Shown: positions 51,390 to 60,284, counted from the stretch's first letter. The stretch is 64,000 nucleotides of DNA from Ruminococcus gauvreauii (GCF_025151995.1 NZ_CP102290.1:3596001-3660000), one strand, 5' to 3'. A program made the numbers and translations. The notes: generated by a model not told the origin, from the letters alone.

Positions 51390-52745
51390 ATGGGAAAATA
51401 TTTCGGAACAGACGGTTTCCGCGGTGAGGCCAATGTAAATTTGACAGTAGAGCACGCATACAAGATCGGCCGGTTTCTCGGCTGGTACTACGGCAGAAAT
51501 AAAAAAGATGAGCGCTGCAAGGCGGTGATCGGCAAGGACACAAGAAGATCCTCATATATGTTTGAATATGCGTTGGCGGCAGGTCTGACAGCTTCCGGCG
51601 CGGATGCGTATCTGCTGCATGTGACGACGACGCCGAGTGTTTCTTATGTGGCGCGGACGGAAGACTTTGACTGCGGGATCATGATTTCGGCGAGCCACAA
51701 CCCATACTATGACAATGGAATCAAGCTGATCAACAGCAACGGCGAGAAGATGGATGAGGGGACCATACTGAAAGTCGAGGCTTACATAGACGGCATTGCG
51801 GGAGAGATTCCGCTGGCTACGAAGGAGAAGATCGGACGCACCGTGGACTATTCCGCGGGCAGGAACCGTTATGTAGGATATCTGATCTCTCTGGCGACAC
51901 GTTCCTATAAGAACATGCGGGTCGGACTCGACTGTGCGAACGGCAGTGCGTGGATGATCGCCAAGAGCGTCTTTGATGCGCTTGGAGCCAAGACTTATGT
52001 GATCAACAATGAACCTGACGGCACCAACATCAATATGGGCTGCGGATCGACTCATATGGAAGGACTGCAGCAGCTCGTGAGAGAGAAGAAGCTGGACGTG
52101 GGCTTTGCATTCGACGGGGATGCCGACCGCTGCCTCTGCGTGGATGAAAACGGTGAGGTGGTCGACGGGGATCTGATCATCTATATCTACGGCTGTTATA
52201 TGAAGGAACGCGGAAAACTGGTGGGCAACAAGGTCGTGACAACGGTAATGTCAAACTTCGGACTCTATAAGGCGCTTGATGAGGCTGGGATTGAATATGA
52301 AAAGACGGCTGTCGGTGATAAATACGTATATGAGAATATGGCGGAAAACGGATACCGTATCGGCGGAGAGCAGTCCGGGCATATTATCTTCCGGAAATAT
52401 GCGACGACGGGTGACGGCATCCTGACGGCACTCAAGATGATGGAAGTGATTCTGGAGAAGAAAAAACCGCTCAGTGTTCTGGCATCCCCGGTTACGATTT
52501 ATCCTCAGGTCCTGAAGAATATCCGGGTGACAGATAAGGCGAAGGCACAGGGAGATATGGCGGTGCAGGCTGCAGTGAAGCGTGCGGCTGATGAGCTCGG
52601 CGATGACGGCCGCATCCTCGTGCGCGAGAGCGGAACAGAGCCGGTAGTCCGCGTGATGGTGGAGGCGCCGGAATATGAGCAGTGTGAGAGACTTGTAGAC
52701 CAGGTGCTGGATGTTATTATCATGAACGGCTACAGGGAGGATTAA
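51390..52745 (+). CDS. glmM: Phosphoglucosamine mutase
   Basis: A 451-residue alpha-D-phosphohexomutase of normal GlmM length. It opens GKYFGTDGFRGEANVNLTVE; the phosphoserine loop is ISASHNPYYDNGIK (Ser102); the metal loop is FAFDGDADRC; the sugar loop is GGEQSGHIIF; the phosphate loop is RESGTEPVVRVM. It converts glucosamine-6-phosphate to glucosamine-1-phosphate for UDP-GlcNAc. AGAAGGGGA precedes the ATG. glmS follows after 3 bp, so consecutive pathway steps are co-transcribed. Confidence 0.96.
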   Translation: MGKYFGTDGFRGEANVNLTVEHAYKIGRFLGWYYGRNKKDERCKAVIGKDTRRSSYMFEYALAAGLTASGADAYLLHVTTTPSVSYVARTEDFDCGIMISASHNPYYDNGIKLINSNGEKMDEGTILKVEAYIDGIAGEIPLATKEKIGRTVDYSAGRNRYVGYLISLATRSYKNMRVGLDCANGSAWMIAKSVFDALGAKTYVINNEPDGTNINMGCGSTHMEGLQQLVREKKLDVGFAFDGDADRCLCVDENGEVVDGDLIIYIYGCYMKERGKLVGNKVVTTVMSNFGLYKALDEAGIEYEKTAVGDKYVYENMAENGYRIGGEQSGHIIFRKYATTGDGILTALKMMEVILEKKKPLSVLASPVTIYPQVLKNIRVTDKAKAQGDMAVQAAVKRAADELGDDGRILVRESGTEPVVRVMVEAPEYEQCERLVDQVLDVIIMNGYRED

Positions 52746-52748
52746 TCT

Positions 52749-54587
52749 ATGTGCGGTATTGTAGGATATACGGGAAACGAGGCGGCAGCTCCCATTCTGT
52801 TGGATGGCCTGTCGAAACTGGAGTACCGCGGCTATGATTCCTCGGGAATCGCAGTGGACGGTGTGAAGCAGGATCAGCATGTGATCGATGTGATCAAGGC
52901 AAAGGGTCCGCTGATGGCGCTGTGTGAAATGACCGACAACGGCAAGGCGGTAAAGGGAACCTGCGGAATCGGGCATACCAGATGGGCGACACACGGGGAA
53001 CCTTCCGTCGTGAATGCGCATCCGCATTTTACGAAAGATAAGCGGATCGTTATCGTGCATAACGGGATTATCGAAAACTACCAGGAGCTGAGAGAAAGTC
53101 TGGAGAAAAAGGGATATGAGTTTATCTCCCAGACAGATACCGAGGTTCTCGCCCATCTGCTGGATCACTATTATGATGGAAATCCGCTGGAGGCGATCGC
53201 CAAGGTGATGGTACGTATCCGCGGCTCCTATGCACTGGGCATCCTGTTCCAGGACTGTCCGGGAACGATCTATGCCGTCAGAAAAGACAGCCCGATGATC
53301 ATCGGCAGCAGCGCGGAGGGGAACTTTATCGCCTCTGATGTGCCGGCGATCTTAAAATATACGAAGGATGTATGCTTTATCCAGAACATGGAGATCGCAA
53401 AGCTGACCGCGGACGGCGTGAAATTCTACGATATTGACCAGGAAGAGATCAGCAAAGAGTTCAGCAGGATCGAATGGGACGCGGAAGCCGCAGAAAAAGG
53501 CGGATTTGCGCATTTTATGCTCAAAGAGATCTACGAGCAGCCGAAAGCCGTCGCAGACACCATCAGCCCGAGGATTAAGGATAACGAGATCGTCATCGAG
53601 GAACTGAAGATGACGGACGAGGAGATCAGAAATATCCGCCGGATTCAGATGGTAGCCTGCGGATCGGCATACCACGTCTGCATGAGCGCCAAATACGTTC
53701 TGGAGCAGATGACGCAGATCGCAGTGGATGTGGATCTGGCAAGTGAATTCCGCTACCGCAAGCCGGTGATGGAGGAACACACGCTTGTCATCGTGGTCAG
53801 CCAGTCCGGTGAGACCGCAGATTCCCTGGCAGCGCTGCGGGAAGCCCGCAAACGCGGGTTTCAGGTGCTGGGAATCGTAAATGTAGTCGGCAGCTCCATC
53901 GCGAGGGAGGCGGACAGTGTATTCTATACATGGGCGGGCCCGGAGATATCGGTGGCCACGACCAAGGCGTACAGTACGCAGCTGGCTGCCATGTACCTGA
54001 TCGGCATTCATTTCGGAAAGGTCCGCGGGGTGGTATCGGAGGATGAGTATGCAGCTTATCTGAAAGAGCTTCAGAAACTCCCGGATAAGATTAAAAGAAT
54101 ACTGGATGAGAAGGAGCGGATTCAGTGGTTTGCGAATAAATTCTCCCACAGCCATGATATTTTCTTCATTGGCCGCGGACTGGACTATGCGATCTCGATG
54201 GAGGGATCTTTGAAGCTGAAGGAGATTTCCTATATCCACTCCGAGGCCTATGCGGCGGGCGAGCTGAAACACGGCACGATCTCACTGATCGAGAACGGAA
54301 CGCTTGTCGTCGGCGTTGCGACCCAGTCGGAATTATTTGAAAAGGTAATCAGCAACATGGTCGAGGTGAAGAGCCGCGGTGCCTATGTGATGGGGCTGAC
54401 TTCTTATGGGAATTATTCGATTGAAGATACGGCAGACTTTACCATCTACGTGCCGAAGACGGCCGAATGTTTTGCAAACAGTCTGGCGGTGATCCCGCTG
54501 CAGCTGCTGGCATATTACGTGTCACTGGCGAAGGGACTGGATGTGGATAAACCACGGAACCTGGCAAAATCGGTGACGGTGGAATAA
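52749..54587 (+). CDS. glmS: Glutamine-fructose-6-phosphate aminotransferase (isomerising)
   Basis: A 612-residue protein of standard GlmS length. The N-terminal class II glutaminase domain starts MCGIVGYTGN with the nucleophile Cys directly after Met and shows GIGHTRWATHGEPS. Two SIS isomerase domains follow (CGSAYHVCMSAKYVLE, VSQSGETADSL, SYIHSEAYAAGELKHGTISL). The C-terminus DKPRNLAKSVTVE is canonical. It makes glucosamine-6-phosphate from fructose-6-phosphate and glutamine. No glmS ribozyme can fit in the 3-bp gap upstream. Confidence 0.97.
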   Translation: MCGIVGYTGNEAAAPILLDGLSKLEYRGYDSSGIAVDGVKQDQHVIDVIKAKGPLMALCEMTDNGKAVKGTCGIGHTRWATHGEPSVVNAHPHFTKDKRIVIVHNGIIENYQELRESLEKKGYEFISQTDTEVLAHLLDHYYDGNPLEAIAKVMVRIRGSYALGILFQDCPGTIYAVRKDSPMIIGSSAEGNFIASDVPAILKYTKDVCFIQNMEIAKLTADGVKFYDIDQEEISKEFSRIEWDAEAAEKGGFAHFMLKEIYEQPKAVADTISPRIKDNEIVIEELKMTDEEIRNIRRIQMVACGSAYHVCMSAKYVLEQMTQIAVDVDLASEFRYRKPVMEEHTLVIVVSQSGETADSLAALREARKRGFQVLGIVNVVGSSIAREADSVFYTWAGPEISVATTKAYSTQLAAMYLIGIHFGKVRGVVSEDEYAAYLKELQKLPDKIKRILDEKERIQWFANKFSHSHDIFFIGRGLDYAISMEGSLKLKEISYIHSEAYAAGELKHGTISLIENGTLVVGVATQSELFEKVISNMVEVKSRGAYVMGLTSYGNYSIEDTADFTIYVPKTAECFANSLAVIPLQLLAYYVSLAKGLDVDKPRNLAKSVTVE

Positions 54588-54595
54588 TAAAAAGG

Positions 54596-54637
54596 AGAGC
54601 AGACTTGATGATGTGAGCGCGATCGGGTCTGCTCTTT
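54596..54637 (+). terminator. Hairpin terminator after glmS
   Basis: AGAGCAGAC (54596-54604) pairs with GTCTGCTCT (54627-54635), with a short T tail. A weak U tract makes partial read-through into the VanZ-like gene likely. Confidence 0.6.
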
Positions 54638-54654
54638 AATGTATGGAGATGTGT

Positions 54655-55197
54655 ATGGATTTATATGAAATTTTTATACACCAGAATCCGCCATGGTCAT
54701 CCGGGGAGACGGTCTGTTTTGCTGTCTTCCTGTGCCTGTTCTTCATGAGTGTGACTGTACTGGTCAGAAAGAAGAAGATCAAGGCCGTGCAGGGAGCAGC
54801 GGTTTTACTGATTTATATCTTTCTGTTTGTCGTATTCGCGTCGACGGTATTTACCAGGGTGCCGACTCCGGAGCCGAACTACGAGCTGCAGCTGTTCTGG
54901 TCGTACCGCTATGTGATCGAAAACCGCAGTGCGGGAATGCTGGAAGAGATTCTGCTCAATTGTATACTGCTGCTGCCGCTCGGGGTGCTGCTGCCGTTTG
55001 CGCTGCACAGGCCGATGCGAGCATGGATTGCGGTTCTGGCAGGACTGCTGGTCTCCTCGTGTATCGAAGTATGCCAGCTTGTGTTTCACCGGGGACTGTT
55101 TGAGTGGGATGATATCATACACAATACGCTGGGATGCGTGGCCGGTTACGTGATAGCCAGGAAAGTATACCGCTTCGTGATGTGCAGGAAGAATTAG
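54655..55197 (+). CDS. VanZ-like membrane protein
   Basis: A 180-residue protein with five hydrophobic segments and the VanZ-like pattern (NCILLLPLGVLLPFAL, VSSCIEVCQLVFHRGLFEWD and DDIIHNTLGCVAGYV). The start ATG 54655 is preferred to 54643 because GGAG lies between them at usable spacing. VanZ proteins affect susceptibility to glycopeptides and envelope compounds in some Gram-positives. The role here is unknown. Confidence 0.82.
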   Translation: MDLYEIFIHQNPPWSSGETVCFAVFLCLFFMSVTVLVRKKKIKAVQGAAVLLIYIFLFVVFASTVFTRVPTPEPNYELQLFWSYRYVIENRSAGMLEEILLNCILLLPLGVLLPFALHRPMRAWIAVLAGLLVSSCIEVCQLVFHRGLFEWDDIIHNTLGCVAGYVIARKVYRFVMCRKN

Positions 55198-55211
55198 GAG
55201 GAAGGCGGGAT

Positions 55212-56393
55212 ATGGAACAAACAAAATACTATACGTCCGGTGAGTTCGCCCGTATGGCGAGGGTGTCCGTGCGGACGATCCGTTTTTATGACAAGCAGAA
55301 CATACTCAGGCCTTCGTACGTCAATGATTACGGAAAGCGTTTCTATACAGATTCGGATCTTGCGCGGCTTCAGCAGATCCTTCTGCTCAAATATCTTGGA
55401 TTTTCACTGGACGATATCCGGAATATGACGATCAATGATTCAGATACTCATATGCTCATCAATTCCCTGAACCTGCAGCTCAAACTGATCCGTGACCGGA
55501 TCGAGCAGCTGCAGATGGTGGAAAAGGCGATACAGGATACGACTTCTGTGATCGAGACGGATCACTGCATCGACTGGAGCCGGATGCTGGAACTGATTCA
55601 TCTGACCAACATGGAAAAAAGCCTGAAAAGCCAGTATCAGAACGCTACAAATATATCTGCCAGGATCAACCTGCATACACTGTACGCACAGAACACGCAG
55701 GGGTGGTTCCCCTGGATCTATCAGCAGTGCGGTCTGCGTTCGGGGATGCGTGTGCTCGAGCTCGGATGCGGGAACGGAGCGCTGTGGACGGAGAACCTGG
55801 CGTCCATACCGGACGGCATCCGGGTGATCATGTCTGACATCTCGGAGGGGATGATCCGTGACGCGAGGCGGGCGATTGGTCCGGAGGACGGACGCTTTTC
55901 CTTCGAGGTGGTTGACTGCCGGCAGATTCCTTATCCTGACGCGTGTTTCGACGTGGTCATCGCCAATCATCTGCTTTTCTACTGCGATGACGTGCCAAAC
56001 GTGTGCGCCGGCATTGCGCGCGTGCTGAAACCGGGGGGCAGGCTGATCTGCAGTACTTACAGCGCGAATCATATGAGAGAGATCAATGAACTGGTGCGCA
56101 CATTTGATGACCGGATTACGCTGTCTGCAGACAGGCTGTATGAACGGTTCGGGCTGGAAAACGGCGGGGAACTGCTTCGGCCATATTTTGATGATGTTCA
56201 GACCGTGATATATGAAGACTCTCTGCTGGTAGATGTGCCGGAACCGCTGATCGAGTATATTCTTTCCTGCCATGGAAATCAGAATCAGTACATTCTGGAC
56301 CGTTATAAGGAATTTCGTCAGTTTGTGGAGAAAAAAACAAGAAAGGGCTTTCATATCACGAAAGAGGCGGGAATTTTTATCTGTGTTACGTGA
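55212..56393 (+). CDS. MerR-family regulator fused to a SAM-dependent methyltransferase
   Basis: A 393-residue fusion. Residues 1-70 are a MerR winged helix (YYTSGEFARMARVSVRTIRF, LARLQQILLLKYLGFSLDDI), residues 75-120 a coiled coil, and residues about 150-390 a class I methyltransferase (MRVLELGCGNGALWTENLA, VVDCRQIPYPDACFDVVIAN, VLKPGGRLICSTYS). ATG 55212 has AGGAGG upstream. A DNA-binding domain joined to a small-molecule methyltransferase suggests ligand-linked control. Target genes are unknown; VanZ just upstream is a candidate. Confidence 0.85.
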   Translation: MEQTKYYTSGEFARMARVSVRTIRFYDKQNILRPSYVNDYGKRFYTDSDLARLQQILLLKYLGFSLDDIRNMTINDSDTHMLINSLNLQLKLIRDRIEQLQMVEKAIQDTTSVIETDHCIDWSRMLELIHLTNMEKSLKSQYQNATNISARINLHTLYAQNTQGWFPWIYQQCGLRSGMRVLELGCGNGALWTENLASIPDGIRVIMSDISEGMIRDARRAIGPEDGRFSFEVVDCRQIPYPDACFDVVIANHLLFYCDDVPNVCAGIARVLKPGGRLICSTYSANHMREINELVRTFDDRITLSADRLYERFGLENGGELLRPYFDDVQTVIYEDSLLVDVPEPLIEYILSCHGNQNQYILDRYKEFRQFVEKKTRKGFHITKEAGIFICVT

Positions 56394-56433
56394 GATACTG
56401 GATTTACAGATCTATGATACTATTCGTGCAGGA

Positions 56434-56462
56434 TTGACTTGTAAACATAGTAATAATATGAT
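56434..56462 (+). promoter_or_regulatory. Promoter of the toxin-antitoxin operon
   Basis: TTGACT (56434-56439), 17-bp spacer, TATGAT (56457-56462). The expected start lies near 56469, at the first of two direct repeats that may be the operator. Confidence 0.75.
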
Positions 56463-56469
56463 AGAATTA

Positions 56470-56490
56470 TGATATAAAATTGATATAAAA
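56470..56490 (+). promoter_or_regulatory. Tandem direct repeat, possible antitoxin operator
   Basis: TGATATAAAA occurs at 56470-56479 and 56481-56490, spaced by 11 bp, about one helical turn. It covers the likely transcription start of the toxin-antitoxin operon, a common place for autorepression by Phd/antitoxin-toxin complexes. Confidence 0.45.
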
Positions 56491-56504
56491 GAGGAGGCCA
56501 AACA

Positions 56505-56771
56505 ATGATTATTAAAGCGTCTACCAGCTTAAGAAATGAATATGCATTGATTTCAGAACTTGCGAAAAACATGGAAGAACCTATATATATTACAAAAAAT
56601 GGTGAAGGTGATGCGGTGTTTATGAGTATTGAGGCATTTGAACGCAGAGAACAGGTACTTGAACTTCGGGCTAAAGTACTGCAGGCGGAGGAAGAGCGTT
56701 TAAGCGGCATTAAAACTATGAGTATTGCAGATGCCCGAAAAGGATTGAGAGAACGGTTAAATGAAATATAA
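56505..56771 (+). CDS. Phd/YefM-family antitoxin
   Basis: An 88-residue protein. The N-terminal Phd/YefM DNA-binding fold (SLRNEYALISELAKNMEEPI, YITKNGEGDAVFMSIEAFER) precedes an acidic helical tail that would bind the toxin. GAGGAGG precedes ATG 56505. It overlaps the toxin gene by 11 bp, so synthesis is coupled. Confidence 0.88.
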   Translation: MIIKASTSLRNEYALISELAKNMEEPIYITKNGEGDAVFMSIEAFERREQVLELRAKVLQAEEERLSGIKTMSIADARKGLRERLNEI

Positions 56772-57069
56772 GATTGAAATACTTCCTACAGCATGGGAGG
56801 ATTTAAAGAAAATTGAGGATCATTATGCGGTCACATTTGATGTGGACACTGCATTTAAAGTAGGTGATCATATTCTTGACAGCCTTGAACGCCTGGAAGA
56901 CTTTCCTGATTCTGGATCATTGACTCCCGATGAGTGGTTAAATAAAAGAGGATATCGCATGGTCATCTGTCAAAAGCATGTTGCCATATACAGGATGATC
57001 GGTGAAATTGTTTATATTTATCATATTGCAGATACACAGAGTGACTACACAAAGCTCTTTACAAAATAA
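56761..57069 (+). CDS. RelE/ParE-family toxin
   Basis: A 102-residue protein of the RelE/ParE fold (KIEILPTAWEDLKKIEDHYA, GYRMVICQKHVAIYRMIGEI, VYIYHIADTQSDYTKLF). Depending on subgroup it would cleave mRNA on the ribosome or inhibit gyrase. The preceding antitoxin neutralises it. The pair may stabilise this hotspot region. Confidence 0.88.
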   Translation: MKYKIEILPTAWEDLKKIEDHYAVTFDVDTAFKVGDHILDSLERLEDFPDSGSLTPDEWLNKRGYRMVICQKHVAIYRMIGEIVYIYHIADTQSDYTKLFTK

Positions 57070-57090
57070 AGAAATAGCAAAAAACACTTG

Positions 57091-57114
57091 AAGGTGACCT
57101 TAGGTCACCTTTTA
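57091..57114 (+). terminator. Intrinsic terminator of the toxin-antitoxin operon
   Basis: AAGGTGACC (57091-57099) and GGTCACCTT (57103-57111) form a perfect stem with a 3-nt loop, followed by a short T run. Confidence 0.75.
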
Positions 57115-57170
57115 TAATGTCCATAGATACCATTGATATTGATGAGAACAAAAGACAGGAGGCATTACAT

Positions 57171-58067
57171 TTGAAGGGAATTATTTTAGCAGGCGGTTCC
57201 GGAACACGGCTTTATCCGCTGACGATGGTAACTTCGAAACAGCTGTTGCCCATTTACGACAAGCCAATGATCTATTATCCCATGTCCGTGTTGATGAATG
57301 CCGGAATCCGTGACATACTGATTATTTCGACTCCGCAGGATACTCCGCAGTTCGAGAGGCTCTTAGGCGACGGACACCAGTTCGGGGTCAGTCTCTCCTA
57401 TGCTGTTCAGCCCAGCCCGGACGGACTGGCGCAGGCTTTTATCATTGGAAGTGAATTTATTGGAAATGATACGGCGGCGATGGTTCTGGGAGATAATATT
57501 TTCGCAGGGCACGGCCTGAAAGAACGGCTGACCGCGGCGGTGGAGAACGCTGAACAGGGGAAAGGGGCGACCGTTTTCGGATATTACGTGGACGACCCGG
57601 AGCGTTTCGGGATCGTGGAATTTAACAGCGAGGGGAAAGCGGTGTCGATCGAAGAGAAGCCGGAACATCCGAAAAGCAACTACTGTGTGACCGGCCTGTA
57701 TTTCTATGACAACGACGTCGTAAAATATGCGAAGGAGCTGAAGCCGAGTGCCCGGGGAGAGCTGGAGATCACGGATCTGAACCGTATCTATCTGGATAAC
57801 GGGAACCTGAATGTGGAACTGCTCGGGCAGGGCTTTACCTGGCTGGATACGGGTACCCATGAGAGTCTTGTGGAGGCTACGAATTTCGTCAAGACGGTGG
57901 AACAGCATCAGCACCGCAAGGTCGCCTGCCTGGAAGAGATCGCTTATCTGAACGGCTGGATTACGAAGGAAGAAGTCTGGAAGGTCTACGAAGTCCTGAA
58001 GAAAAATCAGTATGGGCAGTATCTGAAAGACGTTCTGGATGGAAAATATCTGGATGTGCTGCATTAA
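57171..58067 (+). CDS. rfbA: Glucose-1-phosphate thymidylyltransferase
   Basis: A 298-residue RmlA of normal length: KGIILAGGSGTRLYPLTMVT at the N-terminus, KQLLPIYDKPMIYYP, MVLGDNIFAGHG and GYYVDDPERFGIVEF, EEKPEHPKSN. I choose TTG 57171 as start because AGGAGG (57157-57162) lies 8 bp upstream and the family begins at KGIILAGG; the in-frame ATG at 57117 lies inside the preceding terminator region. It makes dTDP-glucose, the first step to dTDP-rhamnose. Confidence 0.95.
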   Translation: MKGIILAGGSGTRLYPLTMVTSKQLLPIYDKPMIYYPMSVLMNAGIRDILIISTPQDTPQFERLLGDGHQFGVSLSYAVQPSPDGLAQAFIIGSEFIGNDTAAMVLGDNIFAGHGLKERLTAAVENAEQGKGATVFGYYVDDPERFGIVEFNSEGKAVSIEEKPEHPKSNYCVTGLYFYDNDVVKYAKELKPSARGELEITDLNRIYLDNGNLNVELLGQGFTWLDTGTHESLVEATNFVKTVEQHQHRKVACLEEIAYLNGWITKEEVWKVYEVLKKNQYGQYLKDVLDGKYLDVLH

Positions 58068-58069
58068 CT

Positions 58070-58346
58070 GATCCCGCATAATGCATAATGATGTTGAGGC
58101 AAAAGCTTTTTTGCCCCATGATACCACGGATTGTTCCGCACTATGTGCTCCCACATCTCCGCTTCGCTTCGGTCGGTGCTAAACGAGTGCCACTGGCACT
58201 CAGCACCCTAAAAACATTCGAAATCCGCCCTGTTCGGGCTACTTTCTCATGTTTTGCGGGTCCCAAAGTCATGCTTTTTTATGCAAACATGAAACGCACG
58301 ACCTTTTGACCCTGGTATCTGCATAATATTAAGAAAAGGAAGAAAA
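58070..58346. repeat. Palindrome-rich intergenic element, possible repeat
   Basis: The 281-bp gap between rfbA and rfbB has no gene. It contains several hairpins: GGCAAAA/TTTTTGCC at about 58096-58114, nested GGTGCT...AGCACC with GAGTGCCA/TGGCACTC inside (about 58175-58208), and GCCC/GGGC near 58230. The arrangement resembles interspersed palindromic elements of clostridial genomes, but I see no second copy in this window. A structured RNA is the alternative. Confidence 0.45.
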
Positions 58347-58348
58347 TC

Positions 58349-59371
58349 ATGATGACGATTATCGTGACCGGCGGCGCCGGTTTTATCGGAAGTAACTTTA
58401 TTTTTCATATGCTCGCAAAGTATCCTGATTACCGGATCATATGTCTGGACTGCCTGACTTACGCCGGGAATCTCTCGACTCTCGCTCCGGTGATGGAAAA
58501 TCCGAATTTCCGCTTTGTGAAAGAGAGCATTACGGACAGGGAGGCGGTAGATCGGCTGTTTGAGGAAGAGCACCCGGATATGGTGGTGAATTTTGCAGCA
58601 GAGAGTCATGTCGACCGCTCGATCGAGAACCCGGAAGTGTTTCTGGATACCAATATCAAGGGAACGGCGGTGCTCATGGATGCATGCCGGAAATACGGAA
58701 TCCAGAGATATCATCAGGTTTCCACGGATGAAGTGTACGGTGATCTGCCCCTGGACAGGCCGGATCTGTTCTTTACGGAGGAGACGCCGATTCACACGAG
58801 CAGCCCGTACAGCTCCTCGAAGGCGGGTGCGGATCTGCTGGTGCTTGCCTATCACCGCACATATGGACTGCCGGTGACCATCAGCCGCTGCTCCAACAAT
58901 TACGGGCCGTATCATTTCCCGGAAAAGCTGATCCCACTGATGATTGCCAACGCGCTGAACGACCGTCCGCTGCCGGTGTACGGCAAAGGCGAGAATGTGC
59001 GCGACTGGCTGTATGTCGAGGATCACTGCAGGGCGATCGATCAGATCATCCACAGAGGGCGTATCGGCGAAGTCTATAATATCGGCGGACACAATGAGAT
59101 GAAAAATATTGATATCGTGAAGATGATCTGTAAAGAACTTGGAAAACCGGAAAGCCTGATCACGTATGTGACGGACCGAAAGGGCCATGATATGCGCTAT
59201 GCGATCGATCCGGCCAAGATTCATGCGGAACTCGGCTGGCTGCCGGAAACCATGTTTGCAGACGGTATCAAAAAGACGATCCGGTGGTATCTGGAACACA
59301 GGGAATGGTGGGAGACGATCATATCCGGGGAATACCAGAATTACTATGAGACAATGTACGGGAACCGATAG
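58349..59371 (+). CDS. rfbB: dTDP-glucose 4,6-dehydratase
   Basis: A 340-residue extended SDR: IIVTGGAGFIGSNFIFHML (NAD site), NFAAESHVDRSIENP, STDEVYGDLP and the YSSSKAGADLL catalytic Tyr-Lys, then NNYGPYHFPEKLIPLMI. It converts dTDP-glucose to dTDP-4-keto-6-deoxyglucose. The product feeds dTDP-rhamnose and possibly other deoxy sugars for loci A-C. AAAAGGAAG precedes the ATG. Confidence 0.95.
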   Translation: MMTIIVTGGAGFIGSNFIFHMLAKYPDYRIICLDCLTYAGNLSTLAPVMENPNFRFVKESITDREAVDRLFEEEHPDMVVNFAAESHVDRSIENPEVFLDTNIKGTAVLMDACRKYGIQRYHQVSTDEVYGDLPLDRPDLFFTEETPIHTSSPYSSSKAGADLLVLAYHRTYGLPVTISRCSNNYGPYHFPEKLIPLMIANALNDRPLPVYGKGENVRDWLYVEDHCRAIDQIIHRGRIGEVYNIGGHNEMKNIDIVKMICKELGKPESLITYVTDRKGHDMRYAIDPAKIHAELGWLPETMFADGIKKTIRWYLEHREWWETIISGEYQNYYETMYGNR

Positions 59372-59408
59372 GTCTGACAGCTTTAGTATCTGACGGAAAG
59401 GAGTTAGA

Positions 59409-60284
59409 ATGAAAGTATTAGTAACCGGTGTTAAGGGACAGCTTGGTCATGATGTGGTAGACGAACTCACAAAACGGCAGCACGAGGCTGTCGGTGTGGA
59501 TATCGAAGAAATGGATATCACCGATCTGGCTTCCGTAGAGAAGACGATAAAGAGTGTGAATCCGGATGCGGTCGTCCACTGTGCGGCGTGGACGGCAGTC
59601 GATGCGGCGGAGGACTGCATCGATCAAGTGCGGCTGGTGAATACGGTCGGCACGGAGAATGTGGCAAAGCTGTGCCGGGAGCTGGATATTAAGATGATGT
59701 ATATCAGTACGGACTATGTATTCAGCGGAACGGGAACGGATTTCTGGGAGCCGGACGACCTGGACCGTCAGCCGCTCAACGTGTACGGACAGACGAAATA
59801 TGAGGGTGAGATCGCGATTGAACACCTGCTGGACAAGTATTTTATCGTCCGCATCGCCTGGGTATTCGGTGTAAACGGTAAGAATTTTATCAAGACGATG
59901 CTGAATCTGGGAAAAAATCACGATAAACTGACGGTTGTCTGTGATCAGATCGGAAGCCCCACCTATACGTATGACCTCGCGCGGCTGCTGGTCGATATGA
60001 TCGAAACAGAGAAGTACGGGCGTTATCATGCGACAAACGAGGGAATCTGCTCCTGGTATGAATTTGCCTGTGAGATCTTCCGCCAGGCGGCAGCGATGGG
60101 GCGCAGTGAGTATGACGCCGAACATCTGACGGTGGAGCCGGTCACTGCCGATCATTACCCTTCTAAGGCGAAACGGCCTTCCAACAGCCGGATGAGCAAA
60201 GAGAAACTGACGGAGAACGGATTTGAGAGACTGCCGGCGTGGCAGGATGCGGTGGCGCGGTATCTGAAAGAAATTGAGTTTTAA
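59409..60284 (+). CDS. rfbD: dTDP-4-dehydrorhamnose reductase
   Basis: A 291-residue RmlD: VLVTGVKGQLGHDVVDELTK, VHCAAWTAVDAAED, MYISTDYVFSGTG and NVYGQTKYEGE (YxxxK). It makes the final NADPH reduction to dTDP-L-rhamnose. The epimerase RfbC, which should act between RfbB and RfbD, is not encoded in this window. AAAGGAG precedes ATG 59409. Confidence 0.94.
   Translation: MKVLVTGVKGQLGHDVVDELTKRQHEAVGVDIEEMDITDLASVEKTIKSVNPDAVVHCAAWTAVDAAEDCIDQVRLVNTVGTENVAKLCRELDIKMMYISTDYVFSGTGTDFWEPDDLDRQPLNVYGQTKYEGEIAIEHLLDKYFIVRIAWVFGVNGKNFIKTMLNLGKNHDKLTVVCDQIGSPTYTYDLARLLVDMIETEKYGRYHATNEGICSWYEFACEIFRQAAAMGRSEYDAEHLTVEPVTADHYPSKAKRPSNSRMSKEKLTENGFERLPAWQDAVARYLKEIEF

Noticed and set aside
52745..52749. 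A glmS ribozyme upstream of glmS
   Set aside because: Only 3 bp separate glmM and glmS, and the leader before glmM lacks a recognisable ribozyme core.
52251..54272. Long minus-strand reading frames (about 305-306 codons) opposite glmM and glmS
   Set aside because: They lie wholly antisense to two highly conserved genes, have no ribosome sites or family motifs and have the His/Arg/Leu-rich composition of antisense frames in GC-rich genes.
57117..57170. N-terminal extension of RfbA starting at ATG 57117
   Set aside because: The AGGAGG at 57157-57162 and the conserved family start support TTG 57171; the earlier ATG overlaps the end of a terminator.
58247..60155. Minus-strand frames of 245-350 codons opposite rfbB and rfbD
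   Set aside because: Shadow frames of conserved genes; no recognisable protein features.
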